DNA from: Fibrobacter succinogenes
Lineage (GTDB): Bacteria > Fibrobacterota > Fibrobacteria > Fibrobacterales > Fibrobacteraceae
Length of the DNA stretch: 64,000 bases
Direction: 5' to 3'
Assembly: GCA_902800815.1 (NCBI GenBank)
Contig: CADCGB010000008.1
Coordinates: 1 to 64,000, forward strand
The notes beneath the pieces are model-generated. The model had not been told where the DNA came from and did not search any database. It saw nothing but the letters and a program-made list of their open reading frames with translations. The position numbers and the translations under genes are program-made. Positions 34,206 through 43,563 of this stretch are shown piece by piece (the stretch's first letter is position 1; each line of letters starts with the position of its first letter).

Positions 34206-37200
34206 ATGCCACAAGCAACACAAGTGTCAACCGTAAAGAAGATTTGCGCAGAAGCCGCCCTGTACGAAAGCAAGGACAGGCTCCTCCATTTTTCTATCAA
34301 GAACGAGTTTCAGACACCCCTGCTGCTTGAAGCCGGAGATGCTTTCTACGACAAATGGCTCCAGTCCGGCACAGCCATTCCGCTAGAGACGTTCCTCCCC
34401 GAATCGCAGACGTTCACTGCAAAGCAGAAGCAGGAACGCGAGGAAATCCTTTCTACCGTGTTCCGCGAGAAGCGGCAGGATTTCGGGAAGTCCGACCTCT
34501 ACCTGCTCCTCGGGTTCTTGAAATGGGACGGCAACGCGCTCGCTCCGACTTTGCTCGTGCCTGTAGACGTGGATGCCAAGGGCAAGTCACTCACGCTTTC
34601 GAAGATGCTCCCGATGGAAAACATCGTGCTGCGCGAACGCCTGTCCGACATGGGCCTCCCCAGCGCCGAAGACGCGGTAGTCAACGGGCAGTTCAGCATC
34701 TCGCTCTACTTTTCGCTCTTTGAAAAGGCTGTCTCCGCCGAGCGCAAGTGGAAATTTACCCGCCACGGCATCTGCCTCGCCTTCCTCAACTCGAGCAGGC
34801 TCAGGCTCAAAAAATGCATGGAGGAGTTCCATAGCGAAAAGCGCATCGCGGCAAACTCCTTCCTGACATCGCTCCTCGACGACGAAGGCTTCCAGATCAA
34901 GGAATCCGTTTTCGACGACGCGGACTTCGACCAGCTATTCAACCCGACCGAGCACCACTTCCTCTACACGACGGACTCGCACACCACGAAGGTTACCATC
35001 GATGCTTTGCAAGAGGGCACGCTCGCGTACGCCATCCAGACGCTCCCCGGAACGCAGAAGATGCGTGTTGCCGCGAACATTGTCGCAGAATCCCTCGCGA
35101 ATGGCAAGAGCACTCTGGTCGTTGCACGCCGCAACCTGAGCCGTCAGGCATTCCTACAGGAATGGGACCCGCAGTTCCGCCAGTTCAGCGGGCCCGAACG
35201 CGACACGCTGGTCGAACAGGTGAATGCGGCCAGGAACTACTTCCGCTCTTACTACAAGTCTATCAACCAGGTCGTCGATCCCTCGAATACAACGCTCACG
35301 AACGTGCTTAAGGAATTTGCCTTCACGCCGAAGGCGCGGGCCAAGTTCGTGGATTCCATATTCCAGGAATCGAGCGCTCTCGACTACGAACACTTTAACG
35401 AACTGCGTGCCACACTCGAGCAGATTGTGGCCCTGTACTTTAGCCAGAACGGCATTACCGCGCGCAAGGCATTCGAAGACGTGAAGGTCGCTGACCTCAC
35501 TCCCGAAAAGAAGGCCGAGATCGAAGGCATATTGAAGACAGCCGAAGAGAAGGCACACGCACTCGACCCGCTTCTCGAACTATTCGAGAAGGAGAAGTTC
35601 TTCCCCACGGGAGTGTACCTCACCGTTCTTGCCGATGTCATCGAACTCATCCGCAAGAATTTCGACGCGCAGACACCCGAATTTGAAGACTGGGACCTCA
35701 AGTCCAGCAGCTGGAACGCCTACCAGGATACGCTTCGCGCGCTCCCCGAAGCAGGCGACAGCTGGGTCCGCTACCACAGGCAGACCTCTGACATCTATAC
35801 CGAGGATGCGATTGACGAGAACATCCTCTCGGTCCGTGACGAGTTTGCGGAAAGCCTGAAGACAACCCTCAAGGGGCTTTCGGACCGCTACCGCAGTTCC
35901 AGAAGGCGCCTGATGAAGGTGCTCCGTAACCCGAAGGACGTCACCTCCGACGCGCACCTGCTCGACCTTATCGACACCCTGCTGGAACTGCAGGACAACA
36001 AGCGCGCCTACAAGGATACAGCGGTCCTCGGGAACCACCTGCTCGGCAAGGACTGGCTCTACGAGAAATCCAACTGGGTGAACCTGAACAAGAAGATTAC
36101 CTACTTCTACGAGTTCAGGGAAAAATTCCAGGACGAACCGCAGTTCGACCTGATGCTCACAATACTTGGGTGCTGGCACAAGATCAAGGCGCTCCTCCCG
36201 CAGTTTAACGATTTCGGGAACACCATCCAGGAATTGCTTGCAACAACGCGCACGCTCTCGCAGAGTCTGAAGCTCACGACCCCGCTCGAAAGCCTCACCT
36301 TCGAAAAGTGGCTTGCGCAAATTACCTCCTGGCGCGACAACTGGAGCAACATCGATTCGCACATGGGGCTTTCTGCACTGTTCCAGAAGGTCGAATCCCT
36401 CGGGTGCACGAGCCTCGTACGCTACCTGCAGAACCCGGGTGCCATCAACGAAGAGATTGTTAAGGCCTGCACCTACAACTGGGCAGGCACGCAGATACAG
36501 AAGATTGGCAAGGCGAACCCCGAACTGTTCGCGAAGTCGCCCAAGGCACACGCCCAGCTGAGCAAGCAGTACCGCACGTTACTCGACCAGCTCTGCAACG
36601 CGAACTTCCGTGAGGTTCACGCCATCGCGAATACGGGCAAGCTCACGCTCCTTACCATAGACGAGGCCTTCTCGCTCAGCAAGGACAGACAGTTTGATAC
36701 CGTGATACTGCTCGATGCGGACTGCATCTCGGTCGCAGAGGCAATCCCGCTCGTACTCCTCGCGAAGAAGACTATCCTGGTCGGTAACCCGCATGTGCCG
36801 ACCACCGAGCAGCACGCCTACGACGCGTTCCTCGACATCGCGCCCCCGCATACGACATTCTTCATGGAGAATATCATGACGGCAACGCTCCGTCGCGGTA
36901 TTCCCACGCGCGAACTCTGGTACACCGAATTCTACACGAACCCCTCGCTGTTCCAGTTCGCGAACTCGCACATCTATAATGGTGGCATCAAGCAGTTCCC
37001 GCTCCCGTTCAAGGGCAAGGCCAAGAACTGCCAGCTGAAGGTTACCGCAGACAAGGTTCTCGACATTGCGAAGGCGGCCATACAGCACGCCGAAAAGCAT
37101 TCCGGCCAGACCCTCGGCATTATCGCCTTCAGCGAGGAACGCTGCCACGAGATCGAGACCGCCATCAACGCGCTCGCCGAAAAGTCAGCGAAGAAGTCCT

Positions 37201-38297
37201 TCTTTGTGCAGTCGGAACTGCCCATCAGTTTCTACGTGAAGACACCCGACCGCGCTGTAGACCGCTACCGCGATGTGATATTCATTTGCGCCGAAAGCGA
37301 AGGCATCGACAAGATTACGGCAGACCGCAAGTTCGCAGTATGCACGACGCTCGCCCGTAACGAGACCGTCACGTTTATCACGAAGCAGGACCTCGCCATG
37401 CAGAAGACGGCGAAGCCCTCGATATTCTGGGACTGGATCAATTACCTGCAGGGCAAACCTGGCGAGGCTACATCCGAAGCGCACATTGCAGATTCCGAAC
37501 TTCGCGACCAGATTATAGACCTGCTGAAACGCGAAAACATCAGCGTAGAGGAAAGTTTCGCCGAAGGCGGCATCCCTGTCGGGCCCGTGGTGGTCGACGC
37601 AAACAATGCGAACAGGTTCCTCGCCGTCATCGAGGACGACTGCACCAGCGAACGCTTCCGCGAATCCGTAGAAGACCGCGAATACGTACGCCCGATAATC
37701 CTGCGCCAGCTAGGTTGGAAGGTTATCTCCGTATGGACACCGTTCTGGTACCTCTCGTACAACGACGAGACTAGCCACATCGTTACGACCATCGCCATCG
37801 AGCAGAGCGTGGCCCCGCCGCCACCCGACGAATCCGAATCGAATGATGCGACCGGCGAGGCAAGCGCACCCGAAGTAACGACGGTCCCGTACCAGGCCGT
37901 ACACCCAAAAATCGAAGGGACGGCACATGACAAGCCGATTGCCGAACTTGACTGCATCGCGCTCATTGTGCAGATGAAGTTCTACGTGGACCACGAGGCC
38001 CCGATTCACGAAGACATGCTGCTTTCCAGGTTGCTAGAGCTCCACCACGTGGACCGTGCCGGGCCGAAAATTCTGCAGGCGCTAAACGACGCCATCAAGC
38101 AGGGCTGCCAGAGGCACAAGTTCATCAAGACGGGCAAGTTCTTCTACTCTACGAAGAACCCGCCTATCGTACTGCGCGACAGGAGCATGCGCCCCGATAG
38201 CGAGCGCAGGTTCACCTACGTCTCGCCCGAAGAACGCGCACTCATACCGACGAACCTTGACGACTTCGCCGTCAAGCAGTTACTTGGATTGCTGTAG
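34206..38297 (+). CDS. DUF4011/DUF3320 helicase-like protein with degenerate ATPase motifs (1363 aa)
   Basis: The architecture follows large DUF4011 proteins: an N-terminal DUF4011 region (RLLHFSIKNEF near 25-35, LYLLLGFLKWDGN...PTLLVPVD near 98-122), a superfamily 1 helicase-like core, a Vsr-like nuclease segment (VIEDDC near 1143, LRQLGWKVISVWTPFW near 1165-1180) and a C-terminal DUF3320-like part (IHEDMLLSRLLEL). In active relatives the Walker A is GPPGTGKS; here it reads TLPGTQKM (279-286). Walker B DEAS is replaced by DADC (about 836), and the following GDPKQ by GNPHV. ATP hydrolysis is thus unlikely. Relatives occur in phage-defence proteins. TATATT lies six bases before ATG 34206, so it is probably leaderless with its own promoter. 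Three hairpins and a terminator follow. Confidence 0.75.
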   Translation: MPQATQVSTVKKICAEAALYESKDRLLHFSIKNEFQTPLLLEAGDAFYDKWLQSGTAIPLETFLPESQTFTAKQKQEREEILSTVFREKRQDFGKSDLYLLLGFLKWDGNALAPTLLVPVDVDAKGKSLTLSKMLPMENIVLRERLSDMGLPSAEDAVVNGQFSISLYFSLFEKAVSAERKWKFTRHGICLAFLNSSRLRLKKCMEEFHSEKRIAANSFLTSLLDDEGFQIKESVFDDADFDQLFNPTEHHFLYTTDSHTTKVTIDALQEGTLAYAIQTLPGTQKMRVAANIVAESLANGKSTLVVARRNLSRQAFLQEWDPQFRQFSGPERDTLVEQVNAARNYFRSYYKSINQVVDPSNTTLTNVLKEFAFTPKARAKFVDSIFQESSALDYEHFNELRATLEQIVALYFSQNGITARKAFEDVKVADLTPEKKAEIEGILKTAEEKAHALDPLLELFEKEKFFPTGVYLTVLADVIELIRKNFDAQTPEFEDWDLKSSSWNAYQDTLRALPEAGDSWVRYHRQTSDIYTEDAIDENILSVRDEFAESLKTTLKGLSDRYRSSRRRLMKVLRNPKDVTSDAHLLDLIDTLLELQDNKRAYKDTAVLGNHLLGKDWLYEKSNWVNLNKKITYFYEFREKFQDEPQFDLMLTILGCWHKIKALLPQFNDFGNTIQELLATTRTLSQSLKLTTPLESLTFEKWLAQITSWRDNWSNIDSHMGLSALFQKVESLGCTSLVRYLQNPGAINEEIVKACTYNWAGTQIQKIGKANPELFAKSPKAHAQLSKQYRTLLDQLCNANFREVHAIANTGKLTLLTIDEAFSLSKDRQFDTVILLDADCISVAEAIPLVLLAKKTILVGNPHVPTTEQHAYDAFLDIAPPHTTFFMENIMTATLRRGIPTRELWYTEFYTNPSLFQFANSHIYNGGIKQFPLPFKGKAKNCQLKVTADKVLDIAKAAIQHAEKHSGQTLGIIAFSEERCHEIETAINALAEKSAKKSFFVQSELPISFYVKTPDRAVDRYRDVIFICAESEGIDKITADRKFAVCTTLARNETVTFITKQDLAMQKTAKPSIFWDWINYLQGKPGEATSEAHIADSELRDQIIDLLKRENISVEESFAEGGIPVGPVVVDANNANRFLAVIEDDCTSERFRESVEDREYVRPIILRQLGWKVISVWTPFWYLSYNDETSHIVTTIAIEQSVAPPPPDESESNDATGEASAPEVTTVPYQAVHPKIEGTAHDKPIAELDCIALIVQMKFYVDHEAPIHEDMLLSRLLELHHVDRAGPKILQALNDAIKQGCQRHKFIKTGKFFYSTKNPPIVLRDRSMRPDSERRFTYVSPEERALIPTNLDDFAVKQLLGLL

Positions 38298-38320
38298 AGA
38301 CCGCACGCTCGTCGTTTCAG

Positions 38321-38397
38321 GAGCAGAACCTCCGGTTCCTCACGTGCTCCCACCTAAAGGTGGCCATGCCCACATAAGCGCTGAAGCGCTAAGTGGT
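38321..38397 (+). other. three consecutive hairpins after the DUF4011 gene
   Basis: GGAGCA/TGCTCC enclosing GAACC/GGTTC (38321-38351), then CCACC/GGTGG (38351-38364), then CCAC/GTGG enclosing AGCGC/GCGCT (38371-38397). They start 24 bases after the stop codon and stand before a terminator, so they form a structured 3' end or a small RNA. Confidence 0.5.
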
Positions 38398-38413
38398 CAA
38401 AGGTCACTACAAA

Positions 38414-38437
38414 GGCTCGTTTAACACGAGCCTTTTT
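38414..38437 (+). terminator. terminator of the DUF4011 gene
   Basis: GGCTCGT, loop ttaac, ACGAGCC, then five T. A second short stem CGGGC/GCCCG (38444-38456) followed by six T comes right after it. Confidence 0.85.
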
Positions 38438-38460
38438 CGTTCACGGGCAAGGCCCGCTTT

Positions 38461-38874
38461 TTAACGCAGTTTAACTACGAGCGCATTGATGTTATAAACC
38501 GACAATTCGCGGGCCTTGTCGTCGGCGGCCTTCTTCGTGGTCCAGCCACCGCCACGCAGCTTGTAGAACGGGGCATCGAACACCACGTTGATGTTGTAGC
38601 CGGTCGCGGCGGAAATCTGCGCCCTGCGGCGCTGGGCGGCATCAAAGTCACCCACGGCTTCGAACTGGAGCACATAGAGCCCGTTGCCCTTCGAATCCTT
38701 TGAGTCCTTCTTGCCAGGAACCGCCGAGCTCACGTCAGTCGTATCGCGGAGCGATGCGTTGAGTTCGGGCTTGTATTCCTTGCCACGGAAGAGGGAATCG
38801 ATATCGGTAGGTTCGCCCGCCCACACGAGGGTCGAGAGAGCGCACACAAACAGGCTAATTGCAATCTTTCGCAT
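38461..38874 (-). CDS. secreted SPOR-domain protein (137 aa)
   Basis: A signal peptide (MRKIAISLFV... ending VWA) leads to a short linker and a C-terminal SPOR domain (about residues 65-137: YVLQFEAVGDFDAAQRRRAQI, then YKLRGGGWTTKKAADDKARELS). SPOR domains bind denuded peptidoglycan glycan strands, often at division sites. ATG 38874 is preferred to 38880 since a TAAATT box stands exactly six bases before it, as in other apparently leaderless genes of the window. Confidence 0.8.
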   Translation of the reverse strand: MRKIAISLFVCALSTLVWAGEPTDIDSLFRGKEYKPELNASLRDTTDVSSAVPGKKDSKDSKGNGLYVLQFEAVGDFDAAQRRRAQISAATGYNINVVFDAPFYKLRGGGWTTKKAADDKARELSVYNINALVVKLR

Positions 38875-38885
38875 ACCCATAATTT

Positions 38886-38916
38886 AGAAAAAAAAGAGCC
38901 CCGCCCAAAGGCGGGG
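38886..38916 (-). terminator. terminator of fibro-slime gene 1
   Basis: CCCCGCC, loop tttg, GGCGGGG, then CTC and eight T on the minus strand, about 35 bases after the stop codon at 38952. Its T-run touches the promoter box of the SPOR gene. Confidence 0.88.
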
Positions 38917-38951
38917 AATTCATAATGGGTCGCAGTGATGTGGCGACGTGG

Positions 38952-41900
38952 CTATTTCACCACGCCCTTGCCGCGTTTAACACCCCAGACCTCGGTCAGT
39001 TCCTTCTTGGCCTTCTTGCCCTTGTCGCCAAGTTTCACGTAAGACGAGTACTTGGTGATGTAGGCGCCGGTACCCACCAGACGGCGGTTTTCCGAAAGCA
39101 TGTTCCAGGCAATGAAGAAGTTACGCGGGTTCTTCACGCAGTCGCCCATGCCATCCGGAGTGGTACTCGGGTCCGGCGAGAAGAACTTGTCGTTACAGCT
39201 GATCCTGCCACTCTGGCGAGCAACAAAGTTACCCAGGTTGGTGAAGTACTCCACTTCGTAGTTGAAGAACACCTCGCTCTTGTCGAGAGCGGCATACTCA
39301 TCGCTAGACCCGATAATGGAGCCCATATCGGACTGCACAAAGTGACCGAGCGTACCCGGATGGTCCGCCTTTACCTTATCCATGTTCTCGCTCGTCTTCA
39401 CCGGGAACACCTGGCCAACCGGCATATCAGGCGTTACCCTAGACGGGTCTGCAATGTTGTACGAAATCGTGGTCACGTCAATCTTTGCGTCACCCACGAC
39501 CTGCACCCACGGCGACGGCAGGCGGTTTATCGCATTGTAGTTCGTCGGAGAGTTCCAAGCCCAGGTAGCATCGTCTGCAGAGCGGAGGGTGTCTGCACCC
39601 GGAGCGGCGCCGTTCGAGGTATCGGCCCAAATCAGCTTGTCGGCACGGAAGCGGATGTAGTCGCCCACGTGCGGAGTCGGGTTGGCAGGATCAGCGTTGT
39701 AGTAACGGATATTGAGCGTATCCTTCTTGTTCTGCGGAATACCCTGCGACGTCACATGGAGGTAACGAGCAGATTCGCTCGCGATATCGATAGCGGAATT
39801 CAGGTAGTAACTGAACGCCTGCGAAGCGCTCGTTGCATCCAGCACAGACACCGGTTCCGAAATAATAATCCTCACCTGGTCATAAACGCCACCGTCCGTT
39901 TCTGTAGAAGCGCGTGCCGAGAGAATAACCGGAGCCATGCGGTCGGTAAGGCCCTTCTCGAAGAAGGTCTTCACCGGCCTACCCTTCCATTCGTATTCAG
40001 TGAACGAGGCAATCTTGTTGTCCGGATTCACGAGCGTCTTCACGTCCTTGGTAAACGCATCGTCTACGGCAAACACGAGCGTACGGCCACCATCGGGGCT
40101 ACGGTCAAAAGCGTTCTTGACTGTAGCCGCATCAAACTGCGACGAGCAGAACATCTCGGTATCGCGCGAGTTGTTCGAAATACCCATCTCGTACGGGTTA
40201 ATCTTTTCAAGATTGTTCTCGTCGAAGTTCAAGCAGATGTACTTCGGAATAGAATCCGGGTGGATTGCACGGTCATAGATAATCGCCATCGAATCGGCCT
40301 TACCGTCAAGGTAAACGGTCGATGCGTTATGGAAGTCAGACGGAATGTTCATCTCGCCAATCGGAGCACCCTTCACGTCGAACATGTCAACGATAAGCGG
40401 CATCGGGGCAGGCGGCTTGTAGAAGTGCATGTTGCCATAAGGGGCCGCAATTGCGTTATTGTCGATCGCGCCCACAATCATGGAGGCTGCCGTGGTCGAG
40501 TACTCGACACTGCTACGGATACGTATAAGCGCCACGCCATCAATAAACTGGCTCACCTGCGCCGCAATACCCGAGGAAGCATCAATGACATCAACAGGGA
40601 ACGTGCATTCCGTGCAGAGGCTGTTGGTTATCGGGTTCATCGCGATAACATAGAAGTCCACGTCGGAACTTACCCAGTGGAAGTATTCGTCGCCATCCTC
40701 GTCCACATCGGGATCCTGCACAATCGGATTCCAAGTAAGCACATTGCCCAGAGAATCCTTCGTGGCAGGTTCAGCAAACGTGATCGTCGGGGCATAGAAC
40801 GTGAGTTTTGCGGAGGTATTGCCCACAGAGGCGGTCACTTCCTGCGTACCGCTTGCAAGGCCAGCCAGCGGCACCTCGACCCACAGGGTGTCGATACCCG
40901 TAGAATTCACGGTACCCAGATACGGATTACCCAGCGGAGTCACATCGGCAGGGTCATTCGACGCATAAAGTGTTGCGCCTGCCGTAAGTGCGAGCGAGTA
41001 GTTCTGGCCCGGAGCCGAAATCAAGTCTACGCCGCCCTGGTCATCGGGTGCAGAAACGTACACCGGAATGCGGGTGCCCGCCATGGCCTTGTCGATAAAC
41101 TTCCACTTGGTTCCAGTATTGTATGCAGCGGCTTCCTTGTCGACGTTATCGAACACCACGTCACGCGAAACAATACCGAGGTTACCCTTGATGCGGAAGC
41201 TGTAGTAAGTCTTCTTGCCTTCCACCTCGATAATCAGGCGGTAGGAACCCGGAGCAAGGCCAGTAATCTTGTCGGGGTACACGACCGGGACCTTCGGGTT
41301 GGTAAGGTCAATGCCGCCATGAACCACAGTGCCATAACCAAGAGCGGCACAATCGGCGCAATTCGCGGGAGTCTCGCCCTTACGGGTTGTGATAGAATAG
41401 CTTATCTGCGTCGAAATATCGTTGCCGCATTCGCGCGTGACTTCCTGGGTCGAATTACCAGCTGTACCCAAGGCAACGGAGGCGCAGTCGCCACCGCCGG
41501 ACTTTTCGAAGCAGATGTTCATCTTGAGGCCACCATCAGTCGTCTTCGTTGCATCGAAGTCAAGACCCGTGGACTGCTTGATGTACATGTTCGTCTTGAT
41601 AATCACGTTCGTCATGGTCCTGCGGCGGTCGCAGAAGAAGATGTCGATATCGTAATCCTGGCCAGGAATGAGGAAGTTCGCGCCATACTTGGTATTTAGG
41701 TTCTTGAGCACCACGTGGCCCGGAGCGGCAAGGTGGGCACCGCCGTTATCCACAGCAAGCTTCTTATTGATGAACACCCAGATATCGTCGTCACCGCGGA
41801 AGGTGAATTCCTGCGTCTCGTTGTAGGTAAAGGTCGCATGCGACTGGAAGCAGTACTGCTGGTTACGCAGCAGCTTCTTGTTGCCGTTCATCTTCTGCCA

Positions 41901-43436
41901 GTCTTCGCGGACACCCCAGTTCCAAACCGGAGGTGCAGAACCTTCATGGAATTCATGCGTAGCACCGCAATCGATGCCGCCGGACCAGCCCGCAGTATTG
42001 CAGTAATGGTCGAATGCCTTGACCGTATCGTAGAGAGGCACCGGAGCGGCAGCTTCTCTCTTCGTTCTTGCTGCCGGAGTCGGGCCCATCCTGACACCAT
42101 CAATCACGACAACGCCGGCATCACCGAAGGCGCCACTGGTAACCGTAGCGGCCTCGGTGCCATACGTGTACGAGGCATAGTCTTCAGGCCATTCCAGCGG
42201 GTAGAAACCGCCGGAGAATGCACAGCTCGTGGAGTCGGCATTGCACCCGCTCTTCGACAGCGGGTTACCGGCCAAGTCGTAGTGCGTAGAATCGGAATCG
42301 AAGCCCCAGCGGGTATCCTTGCCGTAATGACGGAAAGGCATGTCGTAGCACTGCATCTCGTTCTTGCCGGCAACATAGTTGAACATCGCATGGAAGTTCG
42401 CCTCGGCCTCGGCAGCAGTGTTACCAAAGCACATCTGGGCATCGGCAGAACCGGAATAGACAGGCTTGCCGTCGGCACCCAGGTCTTCCTTGACCAAACC
42501 CGTGAATACGCCCACACACTGGCCCGGGCCCACAGGGTTTCCGTCAGAGGTAAAGGCGCTGTTCAGGGATTCATCGGTATCGTAGATAATAGCCGCAAGC
42601 GTAAACGAGCAGGTCCCCTCCACATCGGGGTACTCGGTGTACCAGCCGCCGGAACCGTCATCGGGCCACACGGCGTCGTCCGGGATAAAGAAAACCGTCG
42701 TGGTAGAATAGATATCGTACAGCATCGAAAGGTCAATCGGGTCCGCGTCGGCATCGTCATCCCACATGCCGTTCATGCCCAACTGGACATCCGGTGCATT
42801 CTTCAGGTAAAGGACAACATCGGAAGGAGCCGTATCAAACACCATGTAGTGCCAGCCGCAGTAGTCCGGCGAGGGAATCATGGCCGTATCCTTCCTGACT
42901 CCGTTCTTGGTATACGAAATCATCAGGTCATCGGACTGCCATTCCTTCTCTTCGGGGAGCAGCACGTAAAAGAACTTCGCATCGGGAGCCGTACTGCCGA
43001 CATAAGTCTTGCCAGGGTTCAGGACATCTTCCGTTATATAGACCAGGCCATCATCGGAAGTCGGGCACGGAAGAGTCGTCAGGTTGGCACGTGCATTGGC
43101 ATCGTAGGGGTTCTGGACCATCCACGTCGTGTCGGTCACGATAAAGCTGGTCATGCCCGAAGACATGCTGTTCGTGATACTAAACTTGGAGGCATAGTCC
43201 GGAGCGCCAATAGTCGACAGATCCACCTCGAAAAAGCCCTCGGCATTCCTCTCGGTAATCGTCTTTGCACCCGCGGCATTGTTCTGCCCCGTAAATATCG
43301 CCTGAGTCCAGTCGCTAGGAGCCCTAAAAAGCGCCGTACCCATGCAACCGGCAAAAGCCCCCTGCACCCCTGCAAGGAGCATCGTAATACCCAATACAAG
43401 CCCTATGTTATAGGTTCTATGCTTCATATCCTTCAT
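38952..43436 (-). CDS. fibro-slime domain secreted protein 1 (1494 aa)
   Basis: A signal peptide ends near AFAG (about residue 29). Residues about 30-320 form an N-terminal region with carbohydrate-binding-like segments (LFRAPSDWTQAIF; KFFYVLLPEEKEWQSDDLMISY). The fibro-slime domain follows (about 330-600), with its PA14-like hallmark FTFRGDDDIWVFINKKLAVDNGGAHLAAPGH in parts near 530-560 and CDRRRT. A long strand-rich C-terminal half contains Ig-like modules. It ends in a basic tail (GKKAKKELTEVWGVKRGKG), not in a sorting domain. Fibro-slime proteins are abundant in Fibrobacter and are linked to cellulose adhesion and slime. The gene is closely related to the next one in tandem. Start ATG 43436; ATG 43427 is an alternative. 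Confidence 0.85.
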   Translation of the reverse strand: MKDMKHRTYNIGLVLGITMLLAGVQGAFAGCMGTALFRAPSDWTQAIFTGQNNAAGAKTITERNAEGFFEVDLSTIGAPDYASKFSITNSMSSGMTSFIVTDTTWMVQNPYDANARANLTTLPCPTSDDGLVYITEDVLNPGKTYVGSTAPDAKFFYVLLPEEKEWQSDDLMISYTKNGVRKDTAMIPSPDYCGWHYMVFDTAPSDVVLYLKNAPDVQLGMNGMWDDDADADPIDLSMLYDIYSTTTVFFIPDDAVWPDDGSGGWYTEYPDVEGTCSFTLAAIIYDTDESLNSAFTSDGNPVGPGQCVGVFTGLVKEDLGADGKPVYSGSADAQMCFGNTAAEAEANFHAMFNYVAGKNEMQCYDMPFRHYGKDTRWGFDSDSTHYDLAGNPLSKSGCNADSTSCAFSGGFYPLEWPEDYASYTYGTEAATVTSGAFGDAGVVVIDGVRMGPTPAARTKREAAAPVPLYDTVKAFDHYCNTAGWSGGIDCGATHEFHEGSAPPVWNWGVREDWQKMNGNKKLLRNQQYCFQSHATFTYNETQEFTFRGDDDIWVFINKKLAVDNGGAHLAAPGHVVLKNLNTKYGANFLIPGQDYDIDIFFCDRRRTMTNVIIKTNMYIKQSTGLDFDATKTTDGGLKMNICFEKSGGGDCASVALGTAGNSTQEVTRECGNDISTQISYSITTRKGETPANCADCAALGYGTVVHGGIDLTNPKVPVVYPDKITGLAPGSYRLIIEVEGKKTYYSFRIKGNLGIVSRDVVFDNVDKEAAAYNTGTKWKFIDKAMAGTRIPVYVSAPDDQGGVDLISAPGQNYSLALTAGATLYASNDPADVTPLGNPYLGTVNSTGIDTLWVEVPLAGLASGTQEVTASVGNTSAKLTFYAPTITFAEPATKDSLGNVLTWNPIVQDPDVDEDGDEYFHWVSSDVDFYVIAMNPITNSLCTECTFPVDVIDASSGIAAQVSQFIDGVALIRIRSSVEYSTTAASMIVGAIDNNAIAAPYGNMHFYKPPAPMPLIVDMFDVKGAPIGEMNIPSDFHNASTVYLDGKADSMAIIYDRAIHPDSIPKYICLNFDENNLEKINPYEMGISNNSRDTEMFCSSQFDAATVKNAFDRSPDGGRTLVFAVDDAFTKDVKTLVNPDNKIASFTEYEWKGRPVKTFFEKGLTDRMAPVILSARASTETDGGVYDQVRIIISEPVSVLDATSASQAFSYYLNSAIDIASESARYLHVTSQGIPQNKKDTLNIRYYNADPANPTPHVGDYIRFRADKLIWADTSNGAAPGADTLRSADDATWAWNSPTNYNAINRLPSPWVQVVGDAKIDVTTISYNIADPSRVTPDMPVGQVFPVKTSENMDKVKADHPGTLGHFVQSDMGSIIGSSDEYAALDKSEVFFNYEVEYFTNLGNFVARQSGRISCNDKFFSPDPSTTPDGMGDCVKNPRNFFIAWNMLSENRRLVGTGAYITKYSSYVKLGDKGKKAKKELTEVWGVKRGKGVVK

Positions 43437-43484
43437 CCATGTTGGTATGGTATATTTGGTTCAAATTTACTTTTTTTCAGGGCA

Positions 43485-43512
43485 CAAAAAAAGCCCCCTT
43501 TTCAAGGGGCTT
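43485..43512 (-). terminator. terminator of fibro-slime gene 2
   Basis: AGCCCCTT, loop gaaa, AGGGGGCT, then seven T on the minus strand, about 50 bases after the stop codon at 43564. Confidence 0.88.
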
Positions 43513-43563
43513 AAGTATTATCACGCAATTTCAGCGATGTAAGTTTTTCGTGAGATTTCAGGG

